Source: Mycogone perniciosa (taxonomy: Eukaryota > Ascomycota > Sordariomycetes > Hypocreales > Hypocreaceae). Taken from it: a stretch of 64,000 nt of DNA. The DNA is taken from NCBI GenBank assembly GCA_025331125.1, contig JAOALB010000045.1, positions 62,001 to 126,000 on the forward strand. Direction: 5' to 3'. Below are positions 33,277 through 45,527 of this stretch, piece after piece (positions within the stretch are counted from its first letter, which is position 1; each line of letters begins with the position of its first letter). A program made the position numbers and the translations under genes. The notes below the pieces were generated by a model. It saw only the letters and a program-made list of their open reading frames with translations, did no database searches and was not told the DNA's origin.

Positions 33277-35583
33277 TTAAACGCCGACGAGGTGTTTCGG
33301 TAAGAAAGTCCAGATGGTTCCCAATAGTCCCAGGAAAGAAAATAGCCCCAAAAGGGACAACAATATGATGCGCTCACGTAGCGAGACTTCATTCCCGTAG
33401 AGCTTCAGGTAAAACGATATAGGCAGGATGACGGAGATGAGCGAGCATAGGGCGGCGCCGAGAAAGGCGCACACTGAGTCGAATGCCGGGAAGAGTATGG
33501 AGATGCCCAGCAAGACCAGGACGACAAAGATGCGCACCAAGGCCCTAAGGCAAGATGTCACCAGGGCGGATCTACGACCAGCGGCGGAGTGTTGATGGTG
33601 AAGATGATGCTGCTGATCATGGTGTAGGCCAAAAACCACATCAGCGGTGGTGATGAGGGGTCGTGCGTTAAGGGGGATTTTTGTCAGGGGGATGATGGCA
33701 ATGCAGATGGACATGAAAATGGTTAGCCCTTCAGGATATCCAGGAGTCTTGATGATGTTGGATGTAATGGCGTCGCTGATGCCGTCACCGAACATAAGGA
33801 CACCAACAATAGCAAGGCATGTGTCCAAAGCGTACTAGAGAATGCAAGTGTCAGCCAAGATTGATCGAAGAAGCAGATCGCTCTTGGGAGTGAAGATGAC
33901 TTACAGAGGAGGAAAAAGTAACCTTGACAGCCTTGCCCCATTTGTAAGGGTGGCGCATGTCTCGATAAATCTGTCTTGCTGTCAGCCGCCATCCGCCATC
34001 AAACCATAAAGATGGACGATATGGTGGTGAGACACCGAACTACTTACTGAAGGAAAGACGGAGTGAGCCCCCCACGGACTAGCCATCAGACCGTACGCAA
34101 TAGGCAGGGACAGCCAGTTGGAAGGGAGAAGATAGGTCGTAGCGGGCTCCCAAAGAGAGCCAGGGGTCTCTTTCTTGATGAGACCATCAACAATAACGGT
34201 ACAGACAACTTGCTTCAGCTTTAGCATACATCGTAAATGGCGTTGGATGGCGGGAATGGCGCAACTTACTGCAGAAGGTGGAAAAGATGCCAATGATGCT
34301 GGTGTAGCTCAGGAATCGCAGAGGCATCGCATTAAGCACCAATACCAATCCAGCGCAAACACACTTCCAGAATGTCACGCTCGCTACGCTGGGGAGCAAC
34401 AGTGCGAGTGAGTCGGAGAAGAGGATGAACAAGGCAACGCAAGCAGCTACGAGCTCCATGGTGAACAAGGCCGATACGACAACGCGTGCTCTGGTACCAA
34501 ACGAGACATATGCAAGGTCGGAGTAGGTAATGAGACTGGCATCGTACTCCATGCACTTGGCCAATAGGTTAGCTGTATGCGCCGTTACAGCTGCAGTCAG
34601 AGTCAATATGCCGAGGCCGAAGATCCACCCGCTCATCTTGAAGGCCAGAGGTAAGCTTAATAAGCCAACGCCAATAATGACGTTCATGGAGTTAAAGACA
34701 GACTGGGGGAGAGTGCTCTGACCCTCCACTGTCAGGACAACCTTGTTGCCTTGCTTGAGTTCCTTGACCAAGATCGGCTGTTCCTCGCCATGGGCAGTGT
34801 CTTCTCCCTCGCCTTCGCCCCCGACATGGCCAGCGCCTTGTGTGATGGAAGGCCGCGCTCGAACAGATGCTCCGGTAACAGTACCATAACCCGAACTGCG
34901 GTGCGAGCTATAACTACCGATTATTGAAGGCGTGGCTAGATGTGGGGGAATGGCAAATATGCTGGACCGGCTAGATGAGGCAGGTAGGGCACCGCTCGCC
35001 ATCTCAGCATCGAGCGGCTTGCTCTCGCGATCTCTGAATCCCACTCCTGGTGATGTCTCGCTCTGCCCTGGAAACGCCCCGTCTGGTGATGTCTCAAAAT
35101 GCTGCCTGAGCAGACTGGACTGTGGGTGCGACTGGCTTATCGGAGTTCTGCCATATTCAAACCCGTCACTGCTGGGCCCGACCGTCGGCTGCTGGTCTGC
35201 CGCAAAGACAAAGCTCGGGCGACGGGGAAGGACTTCGGGAAACGCGGCGGCGCGCTGCCAGCTGCGGGCGAAGGACCTAAAGCTATTGGGACCACCAATG
35301 TCGACCATGGCAGCAAGGCGGTTTGTGACTGATGACCTTGAGGAGACTATGTTAGTACTAAGGAAGGACGCGGGCACAATTCTCAGCATAATGCTCAGCA
35401 TACATACCGTCTGCGCTCTATGACACGACCAATTGCGTTGTTATCCCCATCATCATCATCACCATCGTCATCTAGCAGAGCCTGTTCCTCTGCCAGCATG
35501 CTGGATGCGACGCTGCCGGATGAGGGCGACGCCCGTCCCTCGTACTCATCCCATGTCGTTGGATTCCTTGAGGAGGGCGCCAT
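33277..35583 (-). CDS. AVT1: Vacuolar amino acid transporter, AVT1 family
   Basis: This is an amino acid/auxin permease family (AAAP) transporter that in yeast moves neutral amino acids into the vacuole. Five exons (35583-35408, 35336-34270, 34208-34048, 33970-33905, 33834-33277) give 675 aa. A cytosolic N-terminus of about 250 residues contains a poly-Asp stretch (LLDDDGDDDDGD) and conserved SSVTNRLAAMVDIGGPNSFR. The transporter domain begins with GQSTLPQSVFNSMNVIIGVG LLSLPLAF and continues through about eleven hydrophobic segments. WGAHSVFPSIYRDMRHPYKW, formed across an exon join, is a clear family signature. The last helices end LLGTIWTFLPKHLVGV. The fourth exon has only 22 codons. Confidence 0.9.
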
Positions 35584-36735
35584 TGGCTCTTGTGTGACGC
35601 GCTTCAGTGGCCTCAGTCTGGGTCGTACAGGAACAGAAACAGAAACAGATGCTCTGGTGGATTTGCGAAATTTCTGCCGCCCTGTCCTTGCTTATCTTTT
35701 GGCAGTCACGCGACACTAAGCGGTGGGCCAAGCGGCCTTGGACTTGACAAAGACGAGGGGAGAGGTCCAGTGAGAGATATTAGAACACGAGATCGCACTT
35801 CGTACAAATTATTATAAGCAAATTGTATGCGGGGTGGGAAGCAGGACGGAGAGTGAGTGAGGAGAAGGAGGAGGAAGAGGCGGGGCTTCTGGGAAACGGT
35901 ATCATATACGAAGGAGTACTGCGAGGTATCACGGCGCTATTCGGGGATTGACGTCCAGGTCAGGTCAGGCGGACAAGAAGTTGAATCAAGTTAATACTAC
36001 TAATACTAGGAAGAAGCTAGGACAGGCTGGATATCCATGGATCTTGATAAGTGACGTGACGCTGAGTGGGACACGGGCTTATCATGCATGTAAGTTATGC
36101 AGCCAGACAGCAAAACTTGTCAGATTGCAGTGTGCCTGCGCGCCCCGTGCATAATTAAAACGCCGCCATGGTGGGGTACAGCCAATCCCCGTTGAATTTG
36201 TTCTACGAGGTGTCTTCGTTTGCTGACGGATGGCTACCTACCCTATACTACTACGAACAATGCGAGTCAGTCTGGTCTAGTAAGTTTTGAAGGATGATGG
36301 GAAATGGACGGAATATACGGAGTAGAGTATACATGTAATATTATGTCGCTTTTTGATGTCTTTCCTTATGTATTGGCCCAAGGACAATCTCACGGGTGTA
36401 AATATAGCACTTGTTTTGCAACACCGTGTACTGACATGAGGGTTGGGTAATCAAATCAGCATACGGAGTATTTTATCCTCACTCAACGAAACAAACCACA
36501 CAAGTTAAGCAATGGCTGAATTGCTACAGAGTACTCCGTAGATTTTGTTTCAACTTTTGTCTCGGCAAAGTACTAGTAATATTAATAGAGTGTTATGCCT
36601 TTCCCCATGCCGCCAAGATGTTGCTTATCGGGAACCTTATCGCTCCCATACCAAAATCGTAAATCTACGAACACAAAACACATTGTATGTACAATTATCA
36701 TACATTCAACCAACCAACCACCAGATCAAGCCATC
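35584..36735. promoter_or_regulatory. Divergent promoter region AVT1/RMP1
   Basis: About 1.15 kb lies between divergent starts. It includes TACGGAGTA words at 36462-36470 and 36532-36540, and a purine-rich tract near 35850-35890 on the AVT1 side. No coding frame is supported. Confidence 0.4.
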
Positions 36736-37565
36736 ATGAGCAACTATGCGTCAACATTTCTTCAACCCGCCGTGAAGCCGTCCTCTAGCCAAAAAGCCCC
36801 CACCATACCCAACCCATCCCCCACACTATCATCAAGCGCAGCCGCCCTCTCTGCCCTTACTCCCATCCTCAACGCGTTCAACCACCGCCATCGCAACCAA
36901 CATCACTCCTCACACTGGTGGTCCGTCTTCCGTATCCTCCGTCGCACCATCCGCGCCCTCGAAGTCGATATCATCGCCCCCCTTGCCTCCCGTCGCACGC
37001 ATCGCGACACCACAGCGGCCGCATCCCTCCCACGCGCCCGCTGGCTCGACACTCACCTTATTCCCCGAGCCTATGAGCAAGTCTTCTCCTCTCCTCAGTC
37101 CATATACCTCACACGAGTGCATGCGACTGACACCATCCCAGGGCATTCACACAACTAGCCGCCGACAATCAACATGCGCCGCTAGGCCTTATGCTCCTAG
37201 CCGTCCTGGCACATGTCCACGCCGTTCTGTCCGACATATTACCCGATAGACATACAGACGACCTCCCTCAATATCCAAAACGGAAATCACACATATCACT
37301 GAACCAATCCGTACCTACAGATACAGAGGAGACCGTGGGTATTGACAGGGGGATTACTATTTCTCGCAATGATGTGCTCCCCACGAAACAGTCACCACCA
37401 CCCAGACCCGAACCCCTTTCGATGAAGCCTGACTTGGATGAGCCGCCGAGTAGACGCAACCAAGACAAGAAACAAGAACGAGCAAAGGATAAAAAAGAAA
37501 AGAAGACGAAGAAGAAGAAGAAAAATGGAGATGAGCTTGCTAGTCTTTTCAGTTCTCTGTCTTGA
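36736..37565 (+). CDS. RMP1: RNase MRP protein subunit RMP1
   Basis: This is an RNA-binding protein specific to RNase MRP (rRNA processing), as opposed to RNase P. Two exons (36736-37076, 37142-37565) give 254 aa. The RMP1 domain shows NHRHRNQHHSSHWWSVFRIL RRTIRALE, RARWLDTHLIPRAYE and, across the exon join, AFTQLAADNQHAPLGLMLLA VLAHV. The C-terminal tail is Lys/Glu-rich (KKEKKTKKKKKNGDELASLF). The frame across the intron works only with a GC donor (GCAAGT at 37077), which makes this a GC-AG intron. Without splicing the frame stops at 37158. Confidence 0.85.
37077..37141 (+). other. GC-AG intron in RMP1
   Basis: The 65-base intron begins GCAAGT and ends CCCAG. Removing it joins PRAYE to AFTQLAADN, the conserved core of the RMP1 domain, in frame. 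No GT donor nearby restores that junction. GCAAGT is the usual consensus of the minor GC-AG class. Confidence 0.8.
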
Positions 37566-37857
37566 CTACCTCACGTTATACCACACAGCGTTGTAGTTTC
37601 AAATACTATTTTCATTACCAAGGAAAACTACAAGAAAAATCGGCCAGTGAATAACCCTCACTTAGCCGATCCCTATACCGTACAGATAAATGGCTGTGCT
37701 CCCCCCACCCGTGCGCCAGCCTCGTTTGATCCCCCTCTGCATAAGCTCTTTCGCAATGACCTATCCAAAGATACAAATAGTCTTATCCCCTCAAATTCAC
37801 TCGGCCAACAAGCCTCACCAGACGGGCCTATGTTCCATGGCGACGAGTCACCGGGCA

Positions 37858-39897
37858 CTAGTAAGGACGATAAGACCAGATGCGCGCCTTCATGTCTCCT
37901 GATCCGGTAGCAAAGTAGCCACCCTGCGGGCTTGGAGCCACCGAAATGACCGAGTTTTTGTGTCCCTGAAGCATGAGCTGAGTCGTTCCCGTTCTGGGAT
38001 CCCAGAACTGAACACCGCGATCCTTGGATCCGGACAGCACCCAGTTTGCGTCAGGAGTTAGGGCAACCGACAAAACGAAATCCCGGTGACCCTCGAATGT
38101 CTTGATACACTTGCCCTTGTTGCCCGAGTTAGGGGCACCACGTGGCGCTGTGAGCTCCCACATTTTGATAGTCCGGTCCAGACTACCGCTAACCAGGTCC
38201 TTGCCGTTGGGCGAGAAGGCCACTGAGTAGACTGAGTCCTTATGGCCATCGGGCCCTTCCAGACGTTCCACCAAGAAGCCGCTCACGATGTCCCAGACAC
38301 GGACGCTCTTGTCCAACGAGCCCGCCGCCACGAGCTGGGCGTCGGGAGAGATGGCGACAGTCGTCACTCCATCCTCGATGGTCAGCGTTAGCGTATTGGT
38401 ACCCTGCTCAATATCCCACAGGCGAACAGTTCTATCACCACTACCTGACGCAATGGTACGGCCATCGCGTGCGAAATCGAGAGAGTAAATGTCTTGTTCG
38501 TGACCTGCGAAGTGATTGCGAATCGTCCTAGTTGCAATATCCCATACCTGAGCACATATTAGTTGCTGACATTAAGTGTGATAAAAAGGGATTGGTAAAC
38601 TTACTCGGATCAGTTTGTCCTCCGCGCCAGTTGCCAGATATCGTCCATCAGGGCTGAAGCAGACACTTCGAATATAGAGATCTGCGGCCATGTCGGTCGC
38701 ATTGTGATCCTCCAAGACACAGACCTTTTCACCCGTTTGAACATCGAAGATCTGAGCAGATCTGTTACAGCCGGTTGCGACGTACTTGCCATCGTGACTG
38801 AACCTGACACAGCAGACAACGCTCTCATGGGTGAGAGAGTGAACCAGGTCTACATCCAGGACACGCTGGACCTGCGGATTGAAGATGGCATACCAGTCGC
38901 TGCCAGTCTTCTTGTGGTGTGGAGCAACTGCATCCACTTCGAGGTCGCCCAGTGCGTTGCCGACTGGAGGAGGAACGCGGGGACCGCCCAGACGAGTATG
39001 ATCTGGCGTTGGATGGCTCACCTGTGGTGACTGGGCATTACCCGGATATGGCACCGGCGTGTTGATCTGAGGGGTGGCGGGTCCAACGGCATTCGGCGGC
39101 CGGCCGATTCCTCGTCTGCCAGGGCCAGGGGATGCGGTGCTCTGAGGAGGCTGAGGACCCATACCGTTAGAAACCGGACCCTGAGGGTAAGCCTGCTGCT
39201 GATATGGCGGTTGCGGTTGCTGTTGCTGCTGCGCGTTAGGGTGAGGAGGAGGGACGGGCAGCCCTGGAGGGCCTTGTGCCATCTGGTGTTGAGGCCCCAT
39301 CTGCTGCTCTTGAGGGGGAGCGTGCTGCTGTGGTGGTGCAAGGCCACCCTGATTCCCACCAGCCATGATGCCACTAAAAAGACCGTTGCCAGGTGCTATC
39401 GATGGCGGCTGTTGGGATGGCCCAGCGTGCTGAGGAGGCCCCGGCAGACCGGGCTGAGGAGCACCTTTGCGAGCGGCCTCGAGCTGATGTCGCAACATGG
39501 TGATCTCTTCTTCATACCTGTAAATGAGCGGCAAAGGAGATGGCAGTTAGCGCGCCGTGTATCCAAGCTAGCGGCTATTGAGAGCTCTACCCACTTTTGC
39601 TTGAGAGTCATATGTGTTTGTTCCATGGCGTAAACCTTTTCCCGTACCAGCTGCATCTCGCTTACTTGTGCCGAGACTGGAGCCTTGGTCAGCTTGTTCC
39701 ATCGCCCTGCCTAATCCATCACACGCTGGCAGGCTGCAGAAGAAAAAAGACACGTGGGGATGCGTACTCTGATGCTCGAAGCCCTCGCTTTGGCGCAGCT
39801 GACTATCAAATTCGGCCCTGATCTGCTCGAGAAGCTCGTTGAGGCGGGCATTGCTGGGGGGCACGGCCCCCATGCCGCGATGCGAGTACATTGACAT
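37858..39897 (-). CDS. TUP1: Transcriptional corepressor TUP1 (RcoA/RCO-1)
   Basis: This is the Tup1 subunit of the Cyc8-Tup1 general corepressor. Four exons (39897-39768, 39676-39595, 39517-38605, 38547-37858) give 604 aa. The N-terminal tetramerisation helix (ARLNELLEQIRAEFDSQLRQ, SEMQLVREKVYAMEQTHMTL, KYEEEITMLRHQLEAARKG) occupies about residues 14-95. A Pro/Gln/Gly-rich linker with poly-Q (NAQQQQQPQPPYQQQ) follows. The WD40 propeller runs from about residue 300 to the end: HESVVCCVRFSHDGKYVATG, SVCFSPDGRYLATGAEDKLI, IYSLDFARDGRTIASGSGDR, SVAFSPNGKDLVSGSLDRTI and others, ending ARIWSYRPY. The ATG at 39897 gives MSMYSHRGM, typical for filamentous fungi. Confidence 0.95.
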
Positions 39898-41134
39898 TGT
39901 CCGTCGATATGATGTGCGGCAAGGAAACGAACGCGATGTGACTGTCGTTTGGCGGCTTCAGGCCAGCTGTCGCCTTGACCCGTGGATCAGCAGGCGGGAA
40001 GGCTCGCGCGCCGGGCGTCAAGGGCCGTGTGCGGCGTGATAATGAATTAAGCGATGGCCGGCCGACCTGCACGACGGGGCCGCGAGAGAATGTTGATGGA
40101 AATGGAGATGGTCGTGGTTCACGTTCACAGTGGTGGTGAGGAGCGGAGCGGCAAAGGGAGGGAAAAAAAAGAAGGTGAGAGAGAAGGACTGGAGAGGGAT
40201 ACCTGCTAGTACATGTCGCGGTACTCCGTACATGCAACGGGGCTTGCGTGCAGAGAGAAGGCTGGCTAGAGGCAGGAGGCTAGGCCCGCTAGGCGCTTTT
40301 AGTGCACCTATGGGAAAGGGTATAGAGCCACCCGTTGGTGTTTGTTTAATAAGCGACTATCGCCCCACAAGACCCACACCTTCCGCACCCATATTAAGCT
40401 CCACGCTCGAGAGCCGCCCCCAGTCTCTCCAGCTTGGCCTAGATAACCAGAGCGATCCATGCACCCAGCCCAGGTGGCAGTGGGTTACCAAAAGGTACAT
40501 GAGAGTTATCCCTGGTGGAGACAGTTACTGGAGTATCTGTCTCCACCTGCTACAGCCTGGCTGCCAATGGCTAAGCATAACCGCGCCAAGTGTCTAGCCA
40601 AGCTCAGCACTCCGACATACAAGTACATACATACAATACGTGCTAAGTATAGTTACTATTAGTTCGTAGTACTTTGCAGTACGCCAGGCAATGCTAGATG
40701 CTGTGCTCCATACTGTACACATTATAGGTAGGCAGTGTACTTCGTAGGCACTCCGTATGCTTATTAGAGTGCGTCAACCGATTGACAGTGAAGAGAGAGG
40801 ATCAGCGCCACCTGCAACAGTGCACACATACGAGCAGATGCTACGATGCTGCATGAACAAAAGACGGGGTTCTCCGATGTTCATTGTCTCAGCACAAAAG
40901 ACGTGAGGAGGGAGTAAATGGTCAAGTTGGGAACTTGCCCTGCCAGACACACTACTCGGTAGATACATTTTAATCCGTACGCACATCGAGCACTAGCATC
41001 TTAGATATCACCTACTATATTAGTTTTACTCGGCAGGCTGCCGCTCTACTTTGCAGCTGGACTGCATATAGCCGCCATAATTCCGGGTTTGCCGCATGTG
41101 GATACTATAGTATCGACGTACAGCTCAAGATGGG
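39898..41134. promoter_or_regulatory. TUP1 upstream region (left part of the TUP1/42.4 kb gene interval)
   Basis: This 1.2 kb stretch lies between the TUP1 start and the inverted-repeat element. The first 250 bases contain purine-rich plus-strand sequence, pyrimidine-rich on the TUP1 sense strand. TACTCCGTA occurs at 40222-40230, and related words lie near 40670-40760. No coding frame is supported. Confidence 0.4.
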
Positions 41135-41241
41135 AGCCTCCAAACACGCGCACACAGTTTTCAACTACACGCACACATCTAAGCCCAATCAGACTTAAGT
41201 CACTCGCTAGCTATTTTTGGCCGTAAAGATACATCCAAGTC
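41135..41241 (+). repeat. Left terminal inverted repeat
   Basis: This 107-base arm pairs with 41824-41930. It contains GCACACATCTAAGCCCAATC and TCACTCGCTAGCTATTTTT. Weaker similarity extends inward to about 41275, with CAAGCTACATA and GGTTTACC shared with the other arm. Confidence 0.85.
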
Positions 41242-41823
41242 ATTTTTTCAAGTTCAAGCTACATAACGGTTTACCTGCTATTATAGAAATTACTAAAGCT
41301 TAGGGGCAGCTCACCCTTTTATAACCACCCCGCATAGAATTTTTTTAGCCCTACATCTAGCCGTTGCCTTAGGTAACAGCCAATTTATAACTAAAATAAT
41401 ATCGATATACGCGTTTTTATCTATAATAAATCGATTTTTATCACTGTTATAATAAACTCTTTCGCCTAAAGTTTTCTATTATTTGCAGATGCATTTAACG
41501 CGGTACAAAAGGTGCAAACTAGTATCGGCTTTAGCATCGTAAAATATCCCGTTAATACGTGGTTCAGGGAGAAGCGCGCTATAAATGCTACGGCACCAAG
41601 CGTTAGCAACACAACAACAACACATACCAAACCTCAACGCGAAAGACCGGCTGCACTTTCCTTATTGTTATCGCATTCAGCAGCAAATCCTTAAGCTATA
41701 ACATTTCTATACGGTCAACTACAGCCGCCGCGGTCGTAAATGACGTATAACCACGACTTTATTATTGTTGTAGTTTTCGGTAAAAGGCCGGGTAAACCTC
41801 TATGTAGCTTGGAATTGAAAATC

Positions 41824-41930
41824 GACTTAGAAGTATCTTTACGGCTAAAAATAGCTAGCGAGTGACTTAAGCCTGATTGGGCTTAGATGTGTGCGTGTAG
41901 CTGAAAACTGTATGCGCGTGTTTGGAGGCT
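41824..41930 (-). repeat. Right terminal inverted repeat
   Basis: This is the reverse complement of the left arm with about six differences over 107 bases. The similarity extends inward to about 41791. It ends TTTGGAGGCT at 41930. Confidence 0.85.
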
Positions 41931-42351
41931 TTTCATAGCTGTCAGCGTTTGCAAATACGAGTGAAAGAATTGCACGGGAGAAATTACAATTGGAGTTTCA
42001 CCCTGAATTTGATGCCAACTTCATTTTAAGTTGATTGGGGCTTGGTGGTGGTCTGAGTTCTTGAGAGTGGGAGTACAGTGCCAATGAGGTACGCCAGTCC
42101 CAGAAAGTACTGTACTCGGACCTGACAAGCCCTCCGCCGCTTCTCATGCTACTCTTGAGTCAACTTTCTGCTCAACATCAATTCCTAGTCGGTATCCAGC
42201 TAACACAGAACTTGCTTGATTCACCTGGCAGTACTACTGTTAGTCCTCTCAGAGTGCCGGAGGGAAGACGCCAGGAAACTGCAAAACCGCTACAGGGTTG
42301 CTTTATTGCGCCGCCGAGACACTCCTATAGTAAGCCCGCTCCTAAATCACC
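41931..42351. promoter_or_regulatory. Upstream region of the gene at 42352
   Basis: These 420 bases lie between the inverted-repeat element and the next start codon. The proximity places the element within the likely promoter of the downstream gene. No site is recognised. Confidence 0.35.
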
Positions 42352-43564
42352 ATGCCCGCGTCTCCGCGAACGCCGCGACACTCTCGAAACTCCTCAGCCG
42401 TGGACAGCTTTTCAGGATCGCCACAGAACCGACGACTATCCAAGTCATCGATACGAGATACCGTAACACCATTCCGTGATCTGACGGACCAACACGATGC
42501 TCTGGACCTCTCAGTCCTCGCCAATAGCGGGACTGGAACTGGTGGCGGAATGGGGAACCTAGCTGACGAATTGGCCGATGCCTTTTCCGATTCTGGCGAG
42601 GAGGATGACTGTTACGAAGCCGATTTGCTAGACGCAGATATACAATCAGTCAATGGATCACTGCTGGAAATGGACGAAACGAGAGACGAGGCCGCGGACA
42701 TCAACGGCTTCTCGGCCAACGACAGTACACGAGAAAAAGATAGCGGTCTCGGCCTGCTATCTCCTCACCGAAAGGATCACCAAAGAAAAAGTTGCCAGTA
42801 TGATGGTAGTGACTATGGCTCAGAATCGGATCTTGATGTCGCTGGTATACCTCCAAGCCTCGTTGCGAAGATCGATGCTGTCGACTATCTGGCGAGGCGT
42901 GGGACAGAAAACTACGGTGAACCAGCTGATGACGTACTGAAACGTGTGATTGATGGGTTGCGTGATCTCGGATCACAATCGAGTGTTGAAGGCAGCGCCT
43001 CGAGGTAAAAGCCACAATGCAGCGTAGTGCAGAACCACTATGTACTGACCTTATGTTAGGTTGATAACGGCACACTCGGCGCTCACAACACATCTTGCAC
43101 ATCAAACCCGGCAGTTACACAGTTTGACCTTTCCTTTATTGTCACCCCTCGCATCACCCCCTGACGCTGAGACAATCGATACTCTTGTGCCACTTCTCAT
43201 GTCCCTTTCGGAGGATATGCCACGGCCATCGACCTCGGCGTTCAACTCTTTGACAGCTCTTCACTCGATCACGTCCGAGTTAATCCAGACTTTGAGTTAT
43301 CTCTCTGATACGCTACACATGTCGCGACAGACGACAGCTACAGCGACGAGAAGATTGAAGAGTGCCAAAGAACTTGTGGCTGAGATGAGGAGAGATGACG
43401 AACTACGACAGCAGGGAGAGAGTTGGTTAACTCGGGGGAATTGGAGCGAGCGTCTTGAGAAGAGAGAGTGTGCAGGAGTATGTGGAGAGGTGATTGGAGG
43501 CTTTGAGGACGTTTGTAATGGATGGCGAGAGCGACTACTTGCCCAGGCAGAATCCCAGGCATGA
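42352..43564 (+). CDS. Unrecognised protein with acidic N-terminus and helical C-terminal domain
   Basis: Two exons (42352-43004, 43060-43564) give 385 aa. The N-terminal half is Ser/Asp-rich and disordered. It begins MPASPRTPRHSRNSSAVDSF, has SP/TP sites that could be phosphorylated, and an acidic block (DSGEEDDCYEADLLDADI). A segment at about 173-212 (PPSLVAKIDAVDYLARRGTE, DVLKRVIDGLRDLGSQ) looks helical. The second exon codes a predicted helical domain with regular hydrophobic spacing (LITAHSALTTHLAHQTRQLH, FNSLTALHSITSELIQTLSY, LSDTLHMSRQTTATATRRLK) and ends with a Trp-containing block (SWLTRGNWSERLEKRECAGV, EDVCNGWRERLLAQ). This is plausibly a conserved fungal family, but I cannot name it and assign no function. 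The clean splice and ATG in good context support a real gene. Confidence 0.75.
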
Positions 43565-45527
43565 AATACCACGCCGATTTGGGAACGCCGGCTTTCATTC
43601 TTCAATGAACGAACCAAGAGATTTATTTCCTACAACACCTCATTTGATAGAGTCGCGAGGCACTAATGACTCAAGGACATGATTAAATACCACATTTATA
43701 GACGTGTCTCATCTCCAGCTGCCGCTTCGTCCCAACTAACGTTGCTCTCCGAAAGTGTGATGCTGTTGTTAGCTTGGGAGAACACATCAAGTCCAGAGCC
43801 TCGACTGATCGGACGAATACTCGTATATTCTCGCATGGGCATGATGCGAAGTAATACTATGAGGTATTCTCGCACGTTTGTGTGACATTTCCTTAAATGG
43901 AGGGTGGCATACGTCAGAGGGGCTGAAGTGAAGTGACGCGAAACTGGTGCGTCAAAGAAGCGTCTGGCACGAAAACGCGCCCCAACAATTACAGCCAGGG
44001 GCGGGGAACCAAAAACCGTGGAGGAGAAGAGCGCGGTCAATTGGGCACCAGGGGTCTTCCATTTATACTCCGTATACAAGGCACGAATGGTACATACACG
44101 TGCAGCTTGGGACCAAATGATATCTTTTTGCAAAACTTTGATCAAAATGATGGGAAGGTTAAACCTCAAATTGTTAAAAATGGTGAACATGCACATAAAT
44201 GAATACGTTAGCGATTTTTAAGTACTAATATCACCTAGTTCCTCACTGAAGCATGTGTATCAGATACTACTTTGGTTATTTCTGATGATATCCTGACTTT
44301 TAGCGATGAACTAATAGTTGCATCATTCACTTGGTTATATTTCGTACTTTGTTGTATCTCTGCTGAACATTGATTTACAGCCAACCGTTTCATGCGCCAA
44401 TTCAGCGCGCGTCCCATGATCAGACCCAGTGTTCTGCCGCATCCACAAAACAAAACAACAACATTAGGAAGTCAAGTGCCTGCCGTGGAAGTAAGCGTAG
44501 GAATACTCTTGTGTACGTCTTTTTTACATAGTAAATGCTTACTACGCACAACGTAGCAGTTTAGTGGTACTAGTAATATCTGGCTACATATATCAAGTTG
44601 TACTTCGTCAATATATTGTCGATTGGTGCCTGTAGTAGGGGTACGGGGCATTAGTAGTCGTAGTACTTCGTAGCAAGCCCAAGGTAATTGCGCAATGCAA
44701 CAATAGACTCTCGATGGCTGAGATTTAATTATCATGAATGGAAAGTCACCCATCAATGTGGTCTAGTCTCCTCCTTACAAGAAAAAACACAGCTTCTATA
44801 GCAGATCCCTCACTTTTTTATCTACTATTGTGAAAACAAATATGTAGGCTCCGCTATTGTTTTCTCACTCTCACTCTCTCACATCTGCAACGCTGTGAAT
44901 AATACCTGGGACAGCGCGGGCTCAATTGTTATTGTCGACTCTGCAACCCGCGTTTTTTGTTCTCAAGTCGCAGTTATTATTCCACCCCCTTGCACGATTG
45001 CGCCTCCCAACTGGGCATAGCCCAACTCCCTCTCCCCTAGCGCCGCGCCGCCATCCCCCAGCAGCCAGCAGCCAGCAGCATTCAACCTTCCTCCGCCAGC
45101 CTTCACGACAGCATCGAGCCATCTTCACCCTCTAACCTCAGGCTGGCCTCTTATCGCCTCCTCGACTTGGATCTTCGCCAGCACCCGCGCCAGCAATAGC
45201 GATACATACGCACACCCCAGGCATCGTGGCCTGATGACCCTCTTTTGTGTTGCACTCGCCCTTGGTCACTTGACGTCAACAGCTCGCTTTGGCATGCGAT
45301 AGAACTCATCCCCAGGCCCAGGCAGAGTTCTGGTGGATGGTGATAGGGACTAAGCCCAGCTATCCGCTTGCTGCGCAATTATTATCTCTCCCTCGTCTAC
45401 AGCTAGTCGAACATCATCATTTCAGCATTCTTTCACCTTCCGCCCGCCCCCGCCTCGATTGCCAACGATCGATAACAGGATCCGAGGGGACTCCCCGCGG
45501 AGACTGTCGCATCCCGCCAAGACAACA
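43565..45527. promoter_or_regulatory. 1.96 kb intergenic region upstream of CDH1
   Basis: No conserved coding frame is found. A 166-codon minus-strand frame at 43696-44196 has no recognisable features. TACTCCGTA occurs at 44066-44074. From about 44.85 to 45.5 kb the plus strand is pyrimidine-rich, consistent with a long CDH1 leader. Confidence 0.4.

Larger units (their letters stand above)
41135..41930. mobile_element. 796-base element with long terminal inverted repeats (MITE-like DNA transposon relic)
   Basis: The two ends start AGCCTCCAAACACGCGCA in opposite orientation. The inverted repeats match over 107 bases with about six differences, five of them transitions, and similarity with small gaps continues to about 140 bases. 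The interior is AT-rich and contains only a 60-codon frame (41512-41694), with no transposase recognised. I find no clear target-site duplication: the flanking bases AAGATGGG and TTTCATAG differ. The structure suggests a non-autonomous DNA transposon or foldback element. Family assignment is not possible from sequence inspection. Confidence 0.8.

Noticed and set aside
40130..40597. 155-codon frame on the plus strand upstream of TUP1
   Set aside because: It starts in the purine-rich TUP1 leader complement and has no domain features.
41512..41694. 60-codon frame inside the inverted-repeat element as a transposase remnant
   Set aside because: It is too short and shows no DDE or HTH features that I can recognise.
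43696..44196. 166-codon minus-strand frame downstream of the unrecognised gene
   Set aside because: It has no recognised motif, no intron pattern and no helical periodicity. It is probably a chance frame in 3' or promoter sequence.
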